From assembly GCA_032768795.1 (NCBI GenBank), contig CP136497.1, positions 808,501-872,500 of the forward strand: a DNA stretch of 64,000 nucleotides. The letters run 5' to 3'. This stretch comes from Tremella fuciformis (taxonomy: Eukaryota > Basidiomycota > Tremellomycetes > Tremellales > Tremellaceae). The translations under genes and the position numbers were made by a program. Positions 53,415 to 64,000 of the stretch are shown here, one piece after another. The notes below the pieces were generated by a model, which was given only the letters and a program-made list of their open reading frames with translations, searched no databases and was not told the DNA's origin. Each line of letters starts with the position of its first letter. Positions within the stretch are counted from its first letter, which is position 1.

Positions 53415-56400
53415 ATGACGACCTCTACTCTCCGCCCAAACCTTCCATCCCACTCCCCTACCTCGTCCGCTTCGTCACATACGACCACCCCGACCTCTCC
53501 CCGTTTCGCGCACCACAACCAGGTGTCCCACCCTTATGCGTCCTCGTCATACTCCCTTGACAGGGCCGCGGTCTCATCAACCTCACTCGCGTCCACTCCG
53601 ATGACGATACACCACCCTCGCCCGCCCACGCCGCCATTGTTTCGGCCACCGGCGAACCTGGCTTTGCCTCAGTACCTCAAGACATGGGGCGAAGGCGAGA
53701 TCCTGCAGTTCCTGTCGATTTACAAATGCGGACACTATATCGATGCGTTCAAGCAGAACGACATTGACGGCAACGTCCTGCTCGACCTGGACATGGCAAT
53801 GCTGAAGGAGCTTGGCGTGGCCAAAGTGGGCGAACGGGTCAAGCTCCTGTCCGGCATCAAGGACCTTCGGAAGCGAGTATCGGTCGCGCGCTCTATGCCC
53901 AGAGTCGAGCTGCGGCTCAATGGGGCGCCGACGCCCCCGCTTGACGAGGGCGCCTTCATGGGCGGCGGCAGACTCAGGCAACAGCAGGAGTCGTCCAGCC
54001 TCGGAAACAGGCGACTTCACAGCAACCGCCCAGCACCGCTTGATCTCCAGCCTCACGCCAGCCGTAATCTGCCTCAAGCGTATCAAGGAAACCCTCCTTC
54101 GGCCACACATAGCCAGACAAGCCATTCTACCACCCCTCGACCCATCCCGCCGGTCGAAGGTCTAGTGCGACGCCCTAGCGATTACACCTCGTCTGGAGCA
54201 TATGGGTCATCTTCGCGACCAAGTCTCTCCAGTCATGCCTCGTCTTCGTCTACTGTCATGCCGTCTTCCAATGGGTCCGTGCCTCCACCGGCATCCCGAA
54301 GTGGCGCGCAAAACAGCAATTTCAACCTCCGCGCCCCGCCCTCCCGGGATCCCGGCCGCCGCTCACCGAGCCCTGTCAACGATCCCTCTAGCTTTATCGA
54401 TCGGCCCCTCCCACCTGCCCCAAGTCATAGTCAGGGGCAAGGCCAATCGTCAGCGGCAGAGTATGCCAATGCGATAACACAGCAGCGCCAAAACTCTGCT
54501 TCCACCCCGACATGGGCCCAGACAGATCACCAATATGGCCTGCCCAGGGGTCCCGCGCCTGGATCGGCCGACAGAAGAGCTGCCGCTCAAGCTGTCGCCG
54601 CGAGAGCGATCGATCCTGTCCACCGCAAAACGCCGAGTATGGAAGCCATGTCCGCTTCGGTCAACAAAAAGTCGACGTCTCCCATCAAAAGCAAGTTTCA
54701 AGGCATTCTGGGTCGTCCACAACCTGCACAGCATCCCTTCGCCGCCCCGCGTGGAGTGGAAGAGCGAAAGCCGTCGCCTCCGCACGGTTCATCCGGAACG
54801 TCGAATAGCGCTCCAGGCCAGACGCATCGGCGTCAGCTTACCGCATCCTCTGCTCTTCCAACCGCGGCAAGCTCTGCTCCTTCTTCGACTGTTACAGAAC
54901 TCCGTGTGCGCAGGCCCGGAGGCACTGAGGCGTCGTCAGGTCTGCCGGCCCTCGAGGAGCTGATCAAGCAAGTAGTCAAGTTTACCAATGTCGAGGACGG
55001 CACGATCCGCACCGTCAACGTGCAGACGTGCAATAGCGGGGTCGATGTGCTTGAGAGGGTGCTGAAGAAGTTTGGCAAATGGAGAGCGACAAACATACAT
55101 ACCGACACGGAGAGCGACGATGATGGCAACTTTGAGGTAGATGGCTGGGGCGTATACACCGAGCAGGACGACGACGACGGTGAGTGCTGTATCAGTCGAC
55201 TTTGACAGGACTAACGTCACTCAGCCAAACCACTTTCCGAACACGCTTTGTTGCAGGTCTGCCGACTGCATCGAGACGGTACCACTCTTCGAGGCAAAGG
55301 TCTTTACCTGAAGCGCACTCGCAAATTACAGAACCGCAAGAACATGGAGTCTCTACTTGGCGAAGCACCACCGCTATCGCCGACCTCACCAACGGGTTAC
55401 TACACCCACAATCCTGTCGGCCGTTCCTCGCTTCTACCGGTCGAAGATCCGAACTTGCTCACACCGTCCAAAGCAGCTGGAAGCAAGAAGATGAACCGGG
55501 CCTCTACAGTGTCTGTCATGTCTGGTCTCGGTGTACCTCTGAGCGACATACCGCCCTCGCCGACAGCCCGTTCGCCCTCTTCAGGTGGCATCCTCACCAA
55601 AAAGAAGATGTACAACTTCTTTGGGCATCGCCCGCCATCGGAGCTCATCTCGAATCACCTGGCCGAGTACTTCCCAAATGCGACGAAGAAGACGTTGGAG
55701 AAGACTGCGAGGCACAGTTCCATTCGGATGAGCCTCGGCCCCAACAACCCGCTGCTCAATACGCGAAACTCGTTCATGTCAATCGACGGCGGCCGAAGAT
55801 CACTTGATGTGCCCCCACCCTTGCCTGGGAAGAGGGGCAGTATCATGTCAACCAAAGAAGCAATTGCGAGAGACTCCCCACCGCGGCGCTCTCGGCCAGG
55901 CAGCCGTGGCATCACCTCACCTCCCGCTGCATCTACAATTGTCGAGGAGAGCGAAACCCTGCTGGAGCCTGTACCGAGGGTGAGCGTGTCAAACGACGAT
56001 GGCAGGATTTCTCGTCCTACCATCGATGGTGAGCCTCAAGCTCGAGACTCGCAGGACGATGCCGTTTCCGTCTCTTCCGTTCAATCGCAGCCGCCGCTGT
56101 TGCCGCCTTTCGAACCGAGCTCCGAATCACTCTCTGACTCCCTGCAAGCTTACTCGCCAACGCCACAGACGGCCAAGCCCCGCCCTAGGTCCATCGCCTT
56201 GCAGCGCCGAGAGTCGGCGGGAAGTACGCGAAGCCGAATGTCGATGCTATCGCAACTCCGCCGACAAAGGGACAGGAGCGACACCGCTTCACTCCTCACC
56301 GTGGACGAGATCACCGCTGAAGTAGAGAACCGCCGCGCCAGCACAATCACCTTTGAGGAAAGCGATGAGGACGAGGACGAGGAGAAGATGCTCGCTCCCC

Positions 56401-57705
56401 CGACCGGTATTGTCGCGGGAGGTGAAGTGGGCGTCGGCGTGCCAGAGAGCGAACATGAAGGTGATGACGAAGCTGAAGACGAAGAAGACGAAGACGAATT
56501 CAGCGACGAGGACGATGATGAGGAGGAGAGCGATGCTGCAGAGGATGCCGAGCACGGTCGAGCATTTACGTCGGAAGGATGTGAGTCGATCACACGCGGC
56601 TAGGGCCTGGCTGATTTTCAGCTAAACGCTCCATCAAGTGGATCAAGGGTGCGCTCATCGGCGCCGGGTCGTTCGGCTCCGTCTACCTCGGCATGGACGC
56701 CCACACTGGTTTGCTCATGGCTGTCAAGCAAGTCGAGCTACCTACTGGTGTTCTTCGGAACGAGGAGCGGAAACAGAGCATGGTCACGGCTCTAGAGCGT
56801 GAGATCGAGCTGTTGAAAGACCTGCAGCATGAGAATATCGTGCAGTATCTTGGTGAGTCTCGAGGTCTTTGTCAGGCCATAACTGACGACGAGACTCGTC
56901 GGCTGATGGCGATTGCCTCAATATCTTCCTCGAGTATGTTCCTGGAGGATCGGTTGCGGCACTCCTCAGCAACTATGGCGCGTTCGAAGAGGCGCTGGTC
57001 CGCAATTTCTGCCGGCAGATTCTGACGGGCCTCAACTACCTTCACCAACGCGAAATCATCCATAGGGACATCAAGGGTGCCAACATTCTTGTCGACAACA
57101 AGGGAGGTATCAAGATTTCCGACTTTGGTATCTCCAAGAAGGTGGAGAATAGTGGGTTCTCTTGCGCCAGCCCTCAGATGGAAGACTGAAGCTCTCAGAC
57201 CTGATGAACTCGATGCGCGGAGGCAATAGGCCTTCCCTGCAGGGCTCGGTGTTCTGGATGGCACCTGAGATCGTGAAACAGACGTCGCACACGACCAAAG
57301 CCGATATCTGGTCGGTCGGGTGTCTGGTGGTGGAGATGTTGACCGGTACGCACCCATGGGCCGAGCTCAGCCAAATGCAAGCGATCTTCAAGGTGGGTCT
57401 TCCTGTCTTACAACCCATCTAATCCACCTGTCCGAGCTATCGCTGATGCGACGCAGATCGGCTCACAAGCCCGGCCGGCCACCCCATCCGACATCTCCCC
57501 CGACGCGGCCGACTTCCTTCACAAGACATTCGAGATCGACTACAAGATGCGCCCCACGGCCCAACAATTACTGGAGCACCCTTTCCTCGCCCAGAGACCG
57601 ACGCAGCTCATCAGTGCCCAGCAGGCAAAGGCGAGTATGGCCGCTGCGCAAAAGGCGATGCAGGGTGGGATGCAGAGCATGGGCCAGGTGCTCGGCAAGG
57701 CTTAG
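53415..57705 (+). CDS. STE11: MAP kinase kinase kinase Ste11
   Basis: Top kinase of the pheromone/filamentation (and often HOG) MAPK cascades. From the ATG at 53415: a Ser/Thr/Pro-rich tail, then a SAM domain ([31 protein letters not shown]; residues about 95-155) that pairs with Ste50-type partners. A disordered region and an RA-like domain follow ([31 protein letters not shown]), then a long Ser/Asp/Glu-rich linker. The kinase has [50 protein letters not shown] and ADIWSVGC. The ATG fits because the SAM domain is complete. Splicing between DFGISKK and the [11 protein letters not shown] insert is ambiguous: either a 26-nt intron (57152-57177) or a 50-nt one starting at GTGGAG. The transposon lies 276 bp upstream. 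Confidence 0.93.
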
Positions 57706-58016
57706 TGACGGCTGCGAGTGCGGGCGCTCGCGGGTGAGCCGTCGGTGTATCTAGGACATAGCGAGAAAGGCAGACATAGAGGTAGTGATGATCATAATTG
57801 ACGACGTTTCACGATGCATTGACGACTTGCCTTGCTCGACCAGATTGTTCGGTGTCCCACACTGCCACTTTTCAGTGGCGCACGGACCGTCTTCTCCACC
57901 ATTCTCTTGCTTCCTCCGCTTCTACACGATTCTCCCGGACTGAGTCATGAAAGGAAAGCGAGTGAAGTGCATGACCGCTGCATACATCGTACATGTACAT
58001 CCAGACAGACTCTCCC
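57706..58016. other. Convergent gap STE11/ETF-alpha
   Basis: 311 bases of 3' flanks. No feature was recognised. Confidence 0.4.
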
Positions 58017-59587
58017 TCACTTCTTGGCCTCCTGGATCTTCTTCGTGAGCTCCGGGACGGCCTCGAAGATGTCCGCAACCAGCCCAACGTCCGCAATTTG
58101 GAAGATGGGCGCATCTGGATCTTTGTTTACAGCCACAATAAGCTTGCTCTCCTTCATCCCGGCCAAGTGCTGAATTGCACCACTGATTCCGAGCGCTGCG
58201 TAGAGCTCGGGCGCCACGACCTGAAGTCAGCAAAGCGATATATGGTAGCCTCTAACCCCCGCGGAGAGGAAGGGGGGAAGGGGGGGAGGGGGGGGGGGGG
58301 GGGGGGGAGGAAGGTTGGGGGAGAGGGAGGGGGGGGGGGGGAGAGAAGGTTGGGGGAGGAGGGAGGAGAGCGACCAGCTCGCAAGTGTCGGACCCACCTT
58401 GCCTGTCTGGCCGACCTGGAGCGAGTTGTCCGCATACCCTGCGTCTACGGCGGCACGAGAGGCGCCGACTGCCGCGCCGAGCGCGTCGGCGAGGGGGTCG
58501 ATGATTTTGTCGAAATTCTCTTTGGACTTGAGCGCCCTGCCGCCAGACACGACGCGCGAGGCGGACGACAGGTCGGGGCGGGACGACTGGGTCAGCTCCT
58601 CGCTGAGGAATTTGGTCGTGGCTGCAATTAGCGGTCGGGGGCTGGCTGTACGGCCGGGAGAGGAGACACACCATCTGAGCTGGTGGCTTCAACGTCTTCG
58701 ACGGACGCCGAGCCGGATCCGACGGCAGCCTTGTCGAACGCTGTTGTGCGCACGGTGATGATCTTGATAGCGTCCTTCGGGGACGACTTGACCTTGAGGA
58801 TGGCATTACCGGCATAGATGGGCCGGGTGAACGTGTCTCCCGACGACTCCAAGGCGATAATGTCGGCAATCTGCCACACATCAGCTTCTGAAAGATCTTG
58901 TCACGCAGATTAGATGGCGGAAGAGCGGGCGACTGACCATGGACGTGTCGAGGATGCCTGACAAGCGGGGGAAGACGTTCTTGCCCACTGCCGTGTGGGC
59001 AGCAAAGAGGTGCGTGATGCCCTTGGCGGGCAGCACGGACGCCAAGAGCGGTGCGACGTCTGCATATCAGCCTACGCCTGGCCTGCTGCAGGCTGCATGC
59101 CGGCTCACTCTCTGCGAGGTTGTGGGCGTACGCGTCGGACGAGGCGGTGTAGACTTTCTTGAGGCCTTCGATCCTGCTCATCAGCTTGACATTGACGCCA
59201 TTGAAGCCCACTTCTTGGCTTCTTCCGCTACCGCCGAGACATCTGCTGCGGAGCCAATGACAATACCTGCGGTCTGGCCGTCAGCTACAAGCAAGGCCTG
59301 CGGTGCATCCAGGCAGCTGAGCCGGACAAGCCCGTTGCTAGCCCCGTGCTTGGCATGAGAAGGGAGGTGCCGGGATTTCCAACGGTACCAGGACTCTTGT
59401 CGCAACTCACATCATCGCCCAGCTTCTTGGCCGCCGTCACAGCCGTCAAGCTCGAGTCGTTCAGCTTTCCGCCCTTATGTTCGAGGAACACGAGCGAAGA
59501 TGCGAGTCGGCGCTGAGCCAGGGTTGATGCGGATGAGATGGAGGCGGCACCCAGTCGGGCCGCACGCAGAGCAGGTCTGAGAATCAT
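58017..59587 (-). CDS. ETFA: Electron transfer flavoprotein alpha subunit
   Basis: FAD-binding subunit of mitochondrial ETF, passing electrons from acyl-CoA dehydrogenases to ETF-ubiquinone oxidoreductase. The ATG at 59587 gives a presequence ([18 protein letters not shown]), then [14 protein letters not shown] and AAKKLGDD. A roughly 140-nt intron follows, then [14 protein letters not shown], a 38-nt intron, [21 protein letters not shown] and [23 protein letters not shown]. The FAD signature is at the C-terminus: [20 protein letters not shown], then [20 protein letters not shown]. The intron at 58221-58397 is dominated by G runs on the + strand. Normal family length, no break. Confidence 0.93.
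58221..58397 (-). other. Homopolymer-rich intron of ETF-alpha
   Basis: A 177-nt intron whose + strand carries a run of 20 G (58288-58307), a run of 13 G (58329-58341) and many GGGG/GGA blocks. In the transcript this is a long C/CT tract ahead of the GACTTCAG acceptor. It is prone to G-quadruplex or i-motif formation and length slippage. Run lengths may be unreliable in the assembly. Confidence 0.8.
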
Positions 59588-59831
59588 GGCTGGGGCGAAA
59601 AAGGACGCGTAGCCGTGTCCAAGATGTCAGTGAAGGTGCAAAAGACAGATCGAATGCCTTGTTGGCCGGGTAGAGTGATCGGCCGTGTTCGAGTGGTCTT
59701 CGCCGATAATTCCCGGCCTCCGGCTGGCCGGATATCAACGGATATCCATGGCAACACAACCTCTTCTACAAATGACAATGGGGGTATGCACAATGCAGGT
59801 ATTTTCGCCGCACATGAGAGCCTCACGGGTC

Positions 59832-62279
59832 TCAGAAGTCCTCGTCACTCCCCTCCTCCCACTCGACATTCTCCAACATCGCCTCGCTCTCCTTGTGCAG
59901 CTGATCAAGGCCCGTCAGCTTCTCCAGATAGTCCGTCTCATTGAATGCTCGTAGCAGCATGTCAAAGCCTTCTCTCTTGTACGCCTCGATAACCTATGAT
60001 CAGCAGCTGAAATTGTGACCAAACACACAGCTCACCATCTTGCTACAGCCGGTGCATCTGTCATACGCTTCCCCTTCGATCAACATCGTCTTCCATTGTC
60101 CGAGCTGAGCTCGCAGCTGATGCGGAACCAGGCCTAACGGAGACCCTAGACCCTCTTCAACGGGATTCGCGGGAGACTCTGCTGGAGCATTGATTCTGAT
60201 CGTTAGTTGCTCAGTCGATTACGTTGCGAAGGTGATTTACCCTAAAGGGTGTTGTACTAAAGACACGAGCAGTTCCACCGCCGAGGCGGATGCTATGGGC
60301 GCGATACCTGGTCGCGTGACCGTGCACATTTGATCAAGAGTCCGGTCGGTCAAAGACTCCCTATCAGCAGGATATCACGATGAGTCCAATTGCTCACGTC
60401 GGCTGGAGCCACGACATCATTGCAGTAGTAACATCCAAGCCGTTTACCTTTGGCTTGATCGGGCGACGCCCCGTGGCGCATCACGAGATAGCTGTCAAAG
60501 CCAAGGGCGGCGTTGATAACAATTTTCCCGGCGGCAGCACCGACTATTGTGGGTAGCCATCTGGACTCGCGAGAGTCCATGAGCAGGAAGATGGCATCGT
60601 GAGTGTTGATCAACTCTTCCAGCTTTGCGACATCCGCTCTGGTCTGCGCTTCGGCCGTCGGTGGTATCGGATGACCAGGCATAGGTATCAGGAACGAATG
60701 CGCGCTCGAGTTCTGCACATCAGTCACAGGTTGCCGAAAAGCGATGCCGTGTGACGTACAACTCCGGGAAAGATCTTCTTCAGTTTGTCGGCAGCACATT
60801 GTGCTTTAGGCTTGCCGCCGTCTAGGCAATCTTCGAAATCAAACAGGGGCTGTCGTACCGGATTTGAGTACGAAACCTTGGCCGAATCGACGAAGGTTAT
60901 GTTTCGGATACCCCAACCCTACTTATGAGCTCTATTGTATCGAGGGCGAGTCGACTGACCATGAGTGCTCTGGACACATAGCATCCAAGCGTCCCGGCAC
61001 CGAGCAGAAGACATTTGGTGCTGGCAATCTTGTCCAGATCTAGAGACGGCATGATGCGCCACCGCATCAGCTTCAAGTTGAGGTCGACTGCTTGATCCGC
61101 GAGCCTGGCTCGTTAGCTCGCACTGATGGATCTCGGTGACAGCTCACCTCGCTGGGTCCATCATCGGTCCGAGATCCGCCAATCTACTTGCAAGCTTGCC
61201 GGCTTTGTTTCTCTCCCAGCCAACGGCTGTCGGTTTCTGTGCCGACCCTCCTAGAACATCTGCCGGCACTGAGACTCGACCCTTTCGACTGGCTGAGCCT
61301 TGTCGAAGGCATACTACGTTAATCTGATGTGTGTCATGGACGTGATTCAAGTAGTATAGGATGTTGCGTAATGGCCACCCAGGATTTTGCGGCAGGGAGG
61401 AAGGGTCATGGAAGACCACATGTCTCTGACAAGTCAACCTTGTGCGATCGTACCGAAAGGTAGACTTGCCTCTTGTTCTGGCACACCGGCGAAGAACGAC
61501 CCTGCCTCTTTCAGACGACCGATTGATCTTTGCCCAAGGACCCCTTTCAACAGGAAACCGATTGCGCGCGGCTGACTGCCCGACAAGAACTGATCCTCGA
61601 GCTGTCTGATCTCTCGTATGTCCTGTGAAACGTCAGCTACATTGGGTCATGCGACAGCTCACCGCTTCGTCCGCTGCTTCTAATGGTGTGTCCAACTCCC
61701 AAGCTGGCTTTGCCACCAATGCTGGAAAGGCGAACCAATAGTGGTACACGTATTTCTTGAGGTCGGCAAACGTTACTAGAAGGAATGGAGTTAGGTTCGG
61801 ATCATCAGAGGCGAAAGAATCGATAATCTATGTCCATTAGCAGCGGTCCCACCACGTGAGACTGAAGCTGACCGACTCTACCACCTGATTGAACAGCTCT
61901 TTCTTCGGGTCGGTGGATCTGAAGTCCTCTATAGTGTTAAAGTTCTTGAATATGCCTCGGAGAGGGATGCTTGTCGGAGGTGGGCTGAGAGGTCTCAGTT
62001 CAACGACCCCTTTGGAGAAGGCAAGGACACGTACTTATCTCCATCGCCCCCAAATGCCCCGCCTCCGACAGAGAACGCTCCATCGACCCCGACATTGGAT
62101 GATGAGCTGTTCGAAGGTCCAGCCTCTCTATCAACGATCTCCTTTCCTTCCTCTATCCACCCCGCGATGGCCTGTTGCGAGTCGTCTAGCTTGAGCTTGT
62201 CTAGTTTGAGGGTATTGAGTGCCGACCAGAATGAGGGTGTGGGCTGCGAGGAGAGAGGCTGGAACTGGAGCGGGGGCAT
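59832..62279 (-). CDS. ATG7: Autophagy E1-like enzyme ATG7
   Basis: E1-like enzyme activating Atg8 and Atg12 in the cytosol. The ATG at 62279 gives [31 protein letters not shown], cut here to the diagnostic FQPLSS and [11 protein letters not shown] patterns. The N-terminal domain continues through [15 protein letters not shown] and [13 protein letters not shown]. The adenylation domain has [20 protein letters not shown] (GxGxxG nucleotide site), [14 protein letters not shown] and [14 protein letters not shown]. The catalytic Cys is in [13 protein letters not shown]. The C-terminus has [11 protein letters not shown], then [19 protein letters not shown] and the acidic end WEEGSDEDF that binds Atg8/Atg3-type partners in known ATG7s. 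About ten short introns. Confidence 0.93.
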
Positions 62280-62894
62280 GTTTGGTCGAGACAGACTCCC
62301 CCAGTCTCCAACACGATGATCTCTTTGCCTGTATAGGTGGCAAGGTATATGGGTGACTGACGCCGGAGATGACCAACAGAGCGCGTTGAATGCGCACAGA
62401 TCGGGTAATGGCAACACCGAAGATCGGAGCTATCCTTATCACCTTTTGGTGGTGAAAAGAGGGTGTATTGACACGTCAGAGTACCGGCTGATCGCGTGGC
62501 CGCCCAGTGCGACGCGTTTCGTTTCAGCCTATGGTTGAGTTTGGGGTTCACAAATCACAGGTTGACGGTCAAAGGCTCGGTTGCTTGTTTTGGCCTGGTC
62601 GCAGACCGCTTTCACGACCACCAAGTCGCCTGTTGACGACGCCTGTACAGACGCTTCGACAGCGCCCAGATGCTCTCATTGTAGAATACACCGTTGGAAT
62701 CTATTGTTCGAGCTCGGAGACGTCTAGGGCAATAATCGCCGCCTCGTCTTGTCTTTCCGATCAGCACGAGCCCTCGGTTTCCCATTTCCCACTTCCCACA
62801 TTCCATCGCAAACAAACACCAAATCGATAGGGATCAAGACTGATCGTCTCGTCTCGTGTCCTTGCAGGCAGACGTCCTCGCCGCTCTCACCGCC
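62280..62894. promoter_or_regulatory. Divergent promoter region ATG7/myosin V
   Basis: 615 bases between divergent starts, including TTCCCATTTCCCACTTCCCA pyrimidine repeats just before the myosin gene (about 62779-62798). No gene was seen. Confidence 0.45.
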
Positions 62895-64000
62895 ATGGCT
62901 GCGATATACACCAAAGGGACCCGGGTTTGGCTGCCTGATGCGCTCACAGGCTGGACACCCGGAACCGTAGCTTCTTTGACGCTGCCAGCCGATGGCGCGC
63001 AGAGCTCCCAGGCCGTGCTTATGGTCGACTATGATGAGCCAAGTGGGGATGAGACCAGCAAGGAGCTCAAGTTCTCCCTGGCGACGCTCGAATCGGCGGG
63101 AGGGGCCAACAACGTACAGCCTGCGACACCTCCGCCGGGGCAAGATGCCTTGCCTCCTCTCAGAAATCCGCCATTACTGGAGAGCTCAGAGGATCTGGCG
63201 AGTCTGAGCAATTTGAACGAGCCCTCAGGTAAGCGCTTCCAGCCAACACGAGCCCACGCTGATGTGCAGTATTGCACGCCATCGCCACACGGTATGCCCA
63301 GCGACTGCCATATACGTACTCTGGAATCGTTCTGGCGAGCTCAGTAGTCCCGATATTAGATCTCAGCTCACAGACAGGTCGCCCTCAACCCTTTCAGCCC
63401 CTTGTCCATATGTGAGTTATGACATCTCATCGGGATGCGCGAACGCTCATGTGGCAGACGGGCCGGAGATCATCCAGGCATACTCTGGTAGACGCAAGGG
63501 AGAATTGGAACCGCATCTGTTCGCTATTGCTGAGGAGGCGCTCAACAACATGCGACGCGGATCTGGCAAGGGCGGAACAGATCCGACAGGCGCAGGTGAT
63601 CAGACGATTGTGGTCAGCGGCGAGAGGTCCGTCAGTTGTCTACCGCAGGTCTGCGAGCTGAAGTCCGCAGTGGTGCTGGTAAGACAGTCTCAGCCAAATT
63701 CATCCTTCGGTACTTCGCCTCGGTCGAAGATCCCGACAAGCCAGCTTCGACGTCTCGCCGAAAAGTTGCGGATGGTTCTGCGAATGATGAGGAAGGCTTG
63801 AGCGAGGTGGAGAGGCAGATCCTCGCGAGCAACCCGATCATGGAGGCCTTCGGCAATGCCAAAACAACGAGAAACGACAACTCTTCACGATTTGGCAAGT
63901 ATATCGAGGTGCGTAGTCTGTCCGTGACATACACTGGCTAAATCTCAGGTGCTCTTCGACAGCCATCACGAGATCGTGGGAGCCAGAATACGGACCTACC
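62895..64000 (+). CDS. MYO2: Class V myosin heavy chain (partial, 5' end)
   Basis: Actin-based motor carrying vesicles and organelles to sites of growth. The ATG is at 62895. The N-terminal SH3-like part has [18 protein letters not shown], after which the motor begins [43 protein letters not shown] and [12 protein letters not shown]-loop GESGAGKT is formed across an intron that splits the Ser codon. Switch I region: [18 protein letters not shown]. Introns include 63335-63377, which needs a GC donor to give the conserved IVLVALNPF. The gene continues past the window, so IQ motifs and the cargo domain are not visible. Class V is favoured by the N-terminal domain and motor sequence. Confidence 0.9.
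63335..63377 (+). other. GC-AG intron in the myosin gene
   Basis: Donor GCGAGC and acceptor ACAGACAG, 43 nt. Removing it yields the near-universal myosin join IVL|VALNPF. The nearest GT alternative (GTAGTC, 34 nt) would insert Ala-Ser-Ser into that conserved strand. Confidence 0.7.

Noticed and set aside
58252..59211. 319-residue minus-strand frame over ETF-alpha
   Set aside because: It reads through the G-rich intron and other introns in a mixture of frames; the spliced ETF-alpha frame explains the conserved sequence.

Overview
The window is nuclear DNA of a fungus and carries 23 protein-coding genes. The genes are split by many very short GT-AG introns, mostly about 38-60 nt. Coding GC is high, and intergenic spaces are usually 100-700 bp. 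Gene content (STE11 with SAM, RA-like and kinase parts, SNT2, GID5, SEC72, ATG7, a MUN-C2 protein, class V myosin) together with the intron style points to a basidiomycete, most likely a Tremellomycetes-type yeast. The species assignment is inference. All gene models below are hand-spliced from the sequence. No search was run.

Layout. 1-7050: two paralogous family-2 glycosyltransferases, head to head; the left one runs off the window. 7813-14984: two minus-strand genes, TSR1 (40S ribosome assembly) and RPO41 (mitochondrial RNA polymerase). RPO41 shares a promoter region with GID5 (armadillo subunit of the GID/CTLH ubiquitin ligase, plus strand). 18582-22822: a SAP-like membrane protein, SEC72 (ER translocation) and a TB2/DP1/HVA22 (REEP/Yop1-type) protein. 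23088-27950: succinate-semialdehyde dehydrogenase divergent from eIF3b. 28008-31442: SNT2 chromatin protein. 31443-33298: an unusually long gene-free stretch containing AT-rich sequence and a cluster of hairpins. 33299-42121: a MUN/C2 (Munc13-like) protein, a Zn2Cys6 transcription factor, and ribosomal protein eL39. 42450-46025: an SGNH hydrolase and an intracellular-type GH32 fructosidase with a 564-nt intron. 46146-50281: a BTB protein whose reading frame continues by splicing into a C-terminal CAP-Gly domain. 50577-51015: a small two-TM protein. 51274-53138: a complete Fot1/pogo-like DNA transposon with 43-bp inverted repeats and a TA duplication. 53415-57705: STE11 MAPKKK. 58017-62279: ETF-alpha and ATG7. 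62895-64000: start of a class V myosin, running off the window.

Most genes are housekeeping and there is no operon-like logic; neighbours are related mainly through shared divergent promoters. Points most worth a second look are the structurally intact transposon, the BTB/CAP-Gly fusion, the glycosyltransferase pair, the hairpin cluster in the long intergenic gap, the oversized GH32 intron, the SAP-like membrane protein, and unusual splicing (an eL39 start codon alone in its exon plus an 11-nt microexon; a GC-AG intron in the myosin; an intron with a 20-base G run in ETF-alpha).
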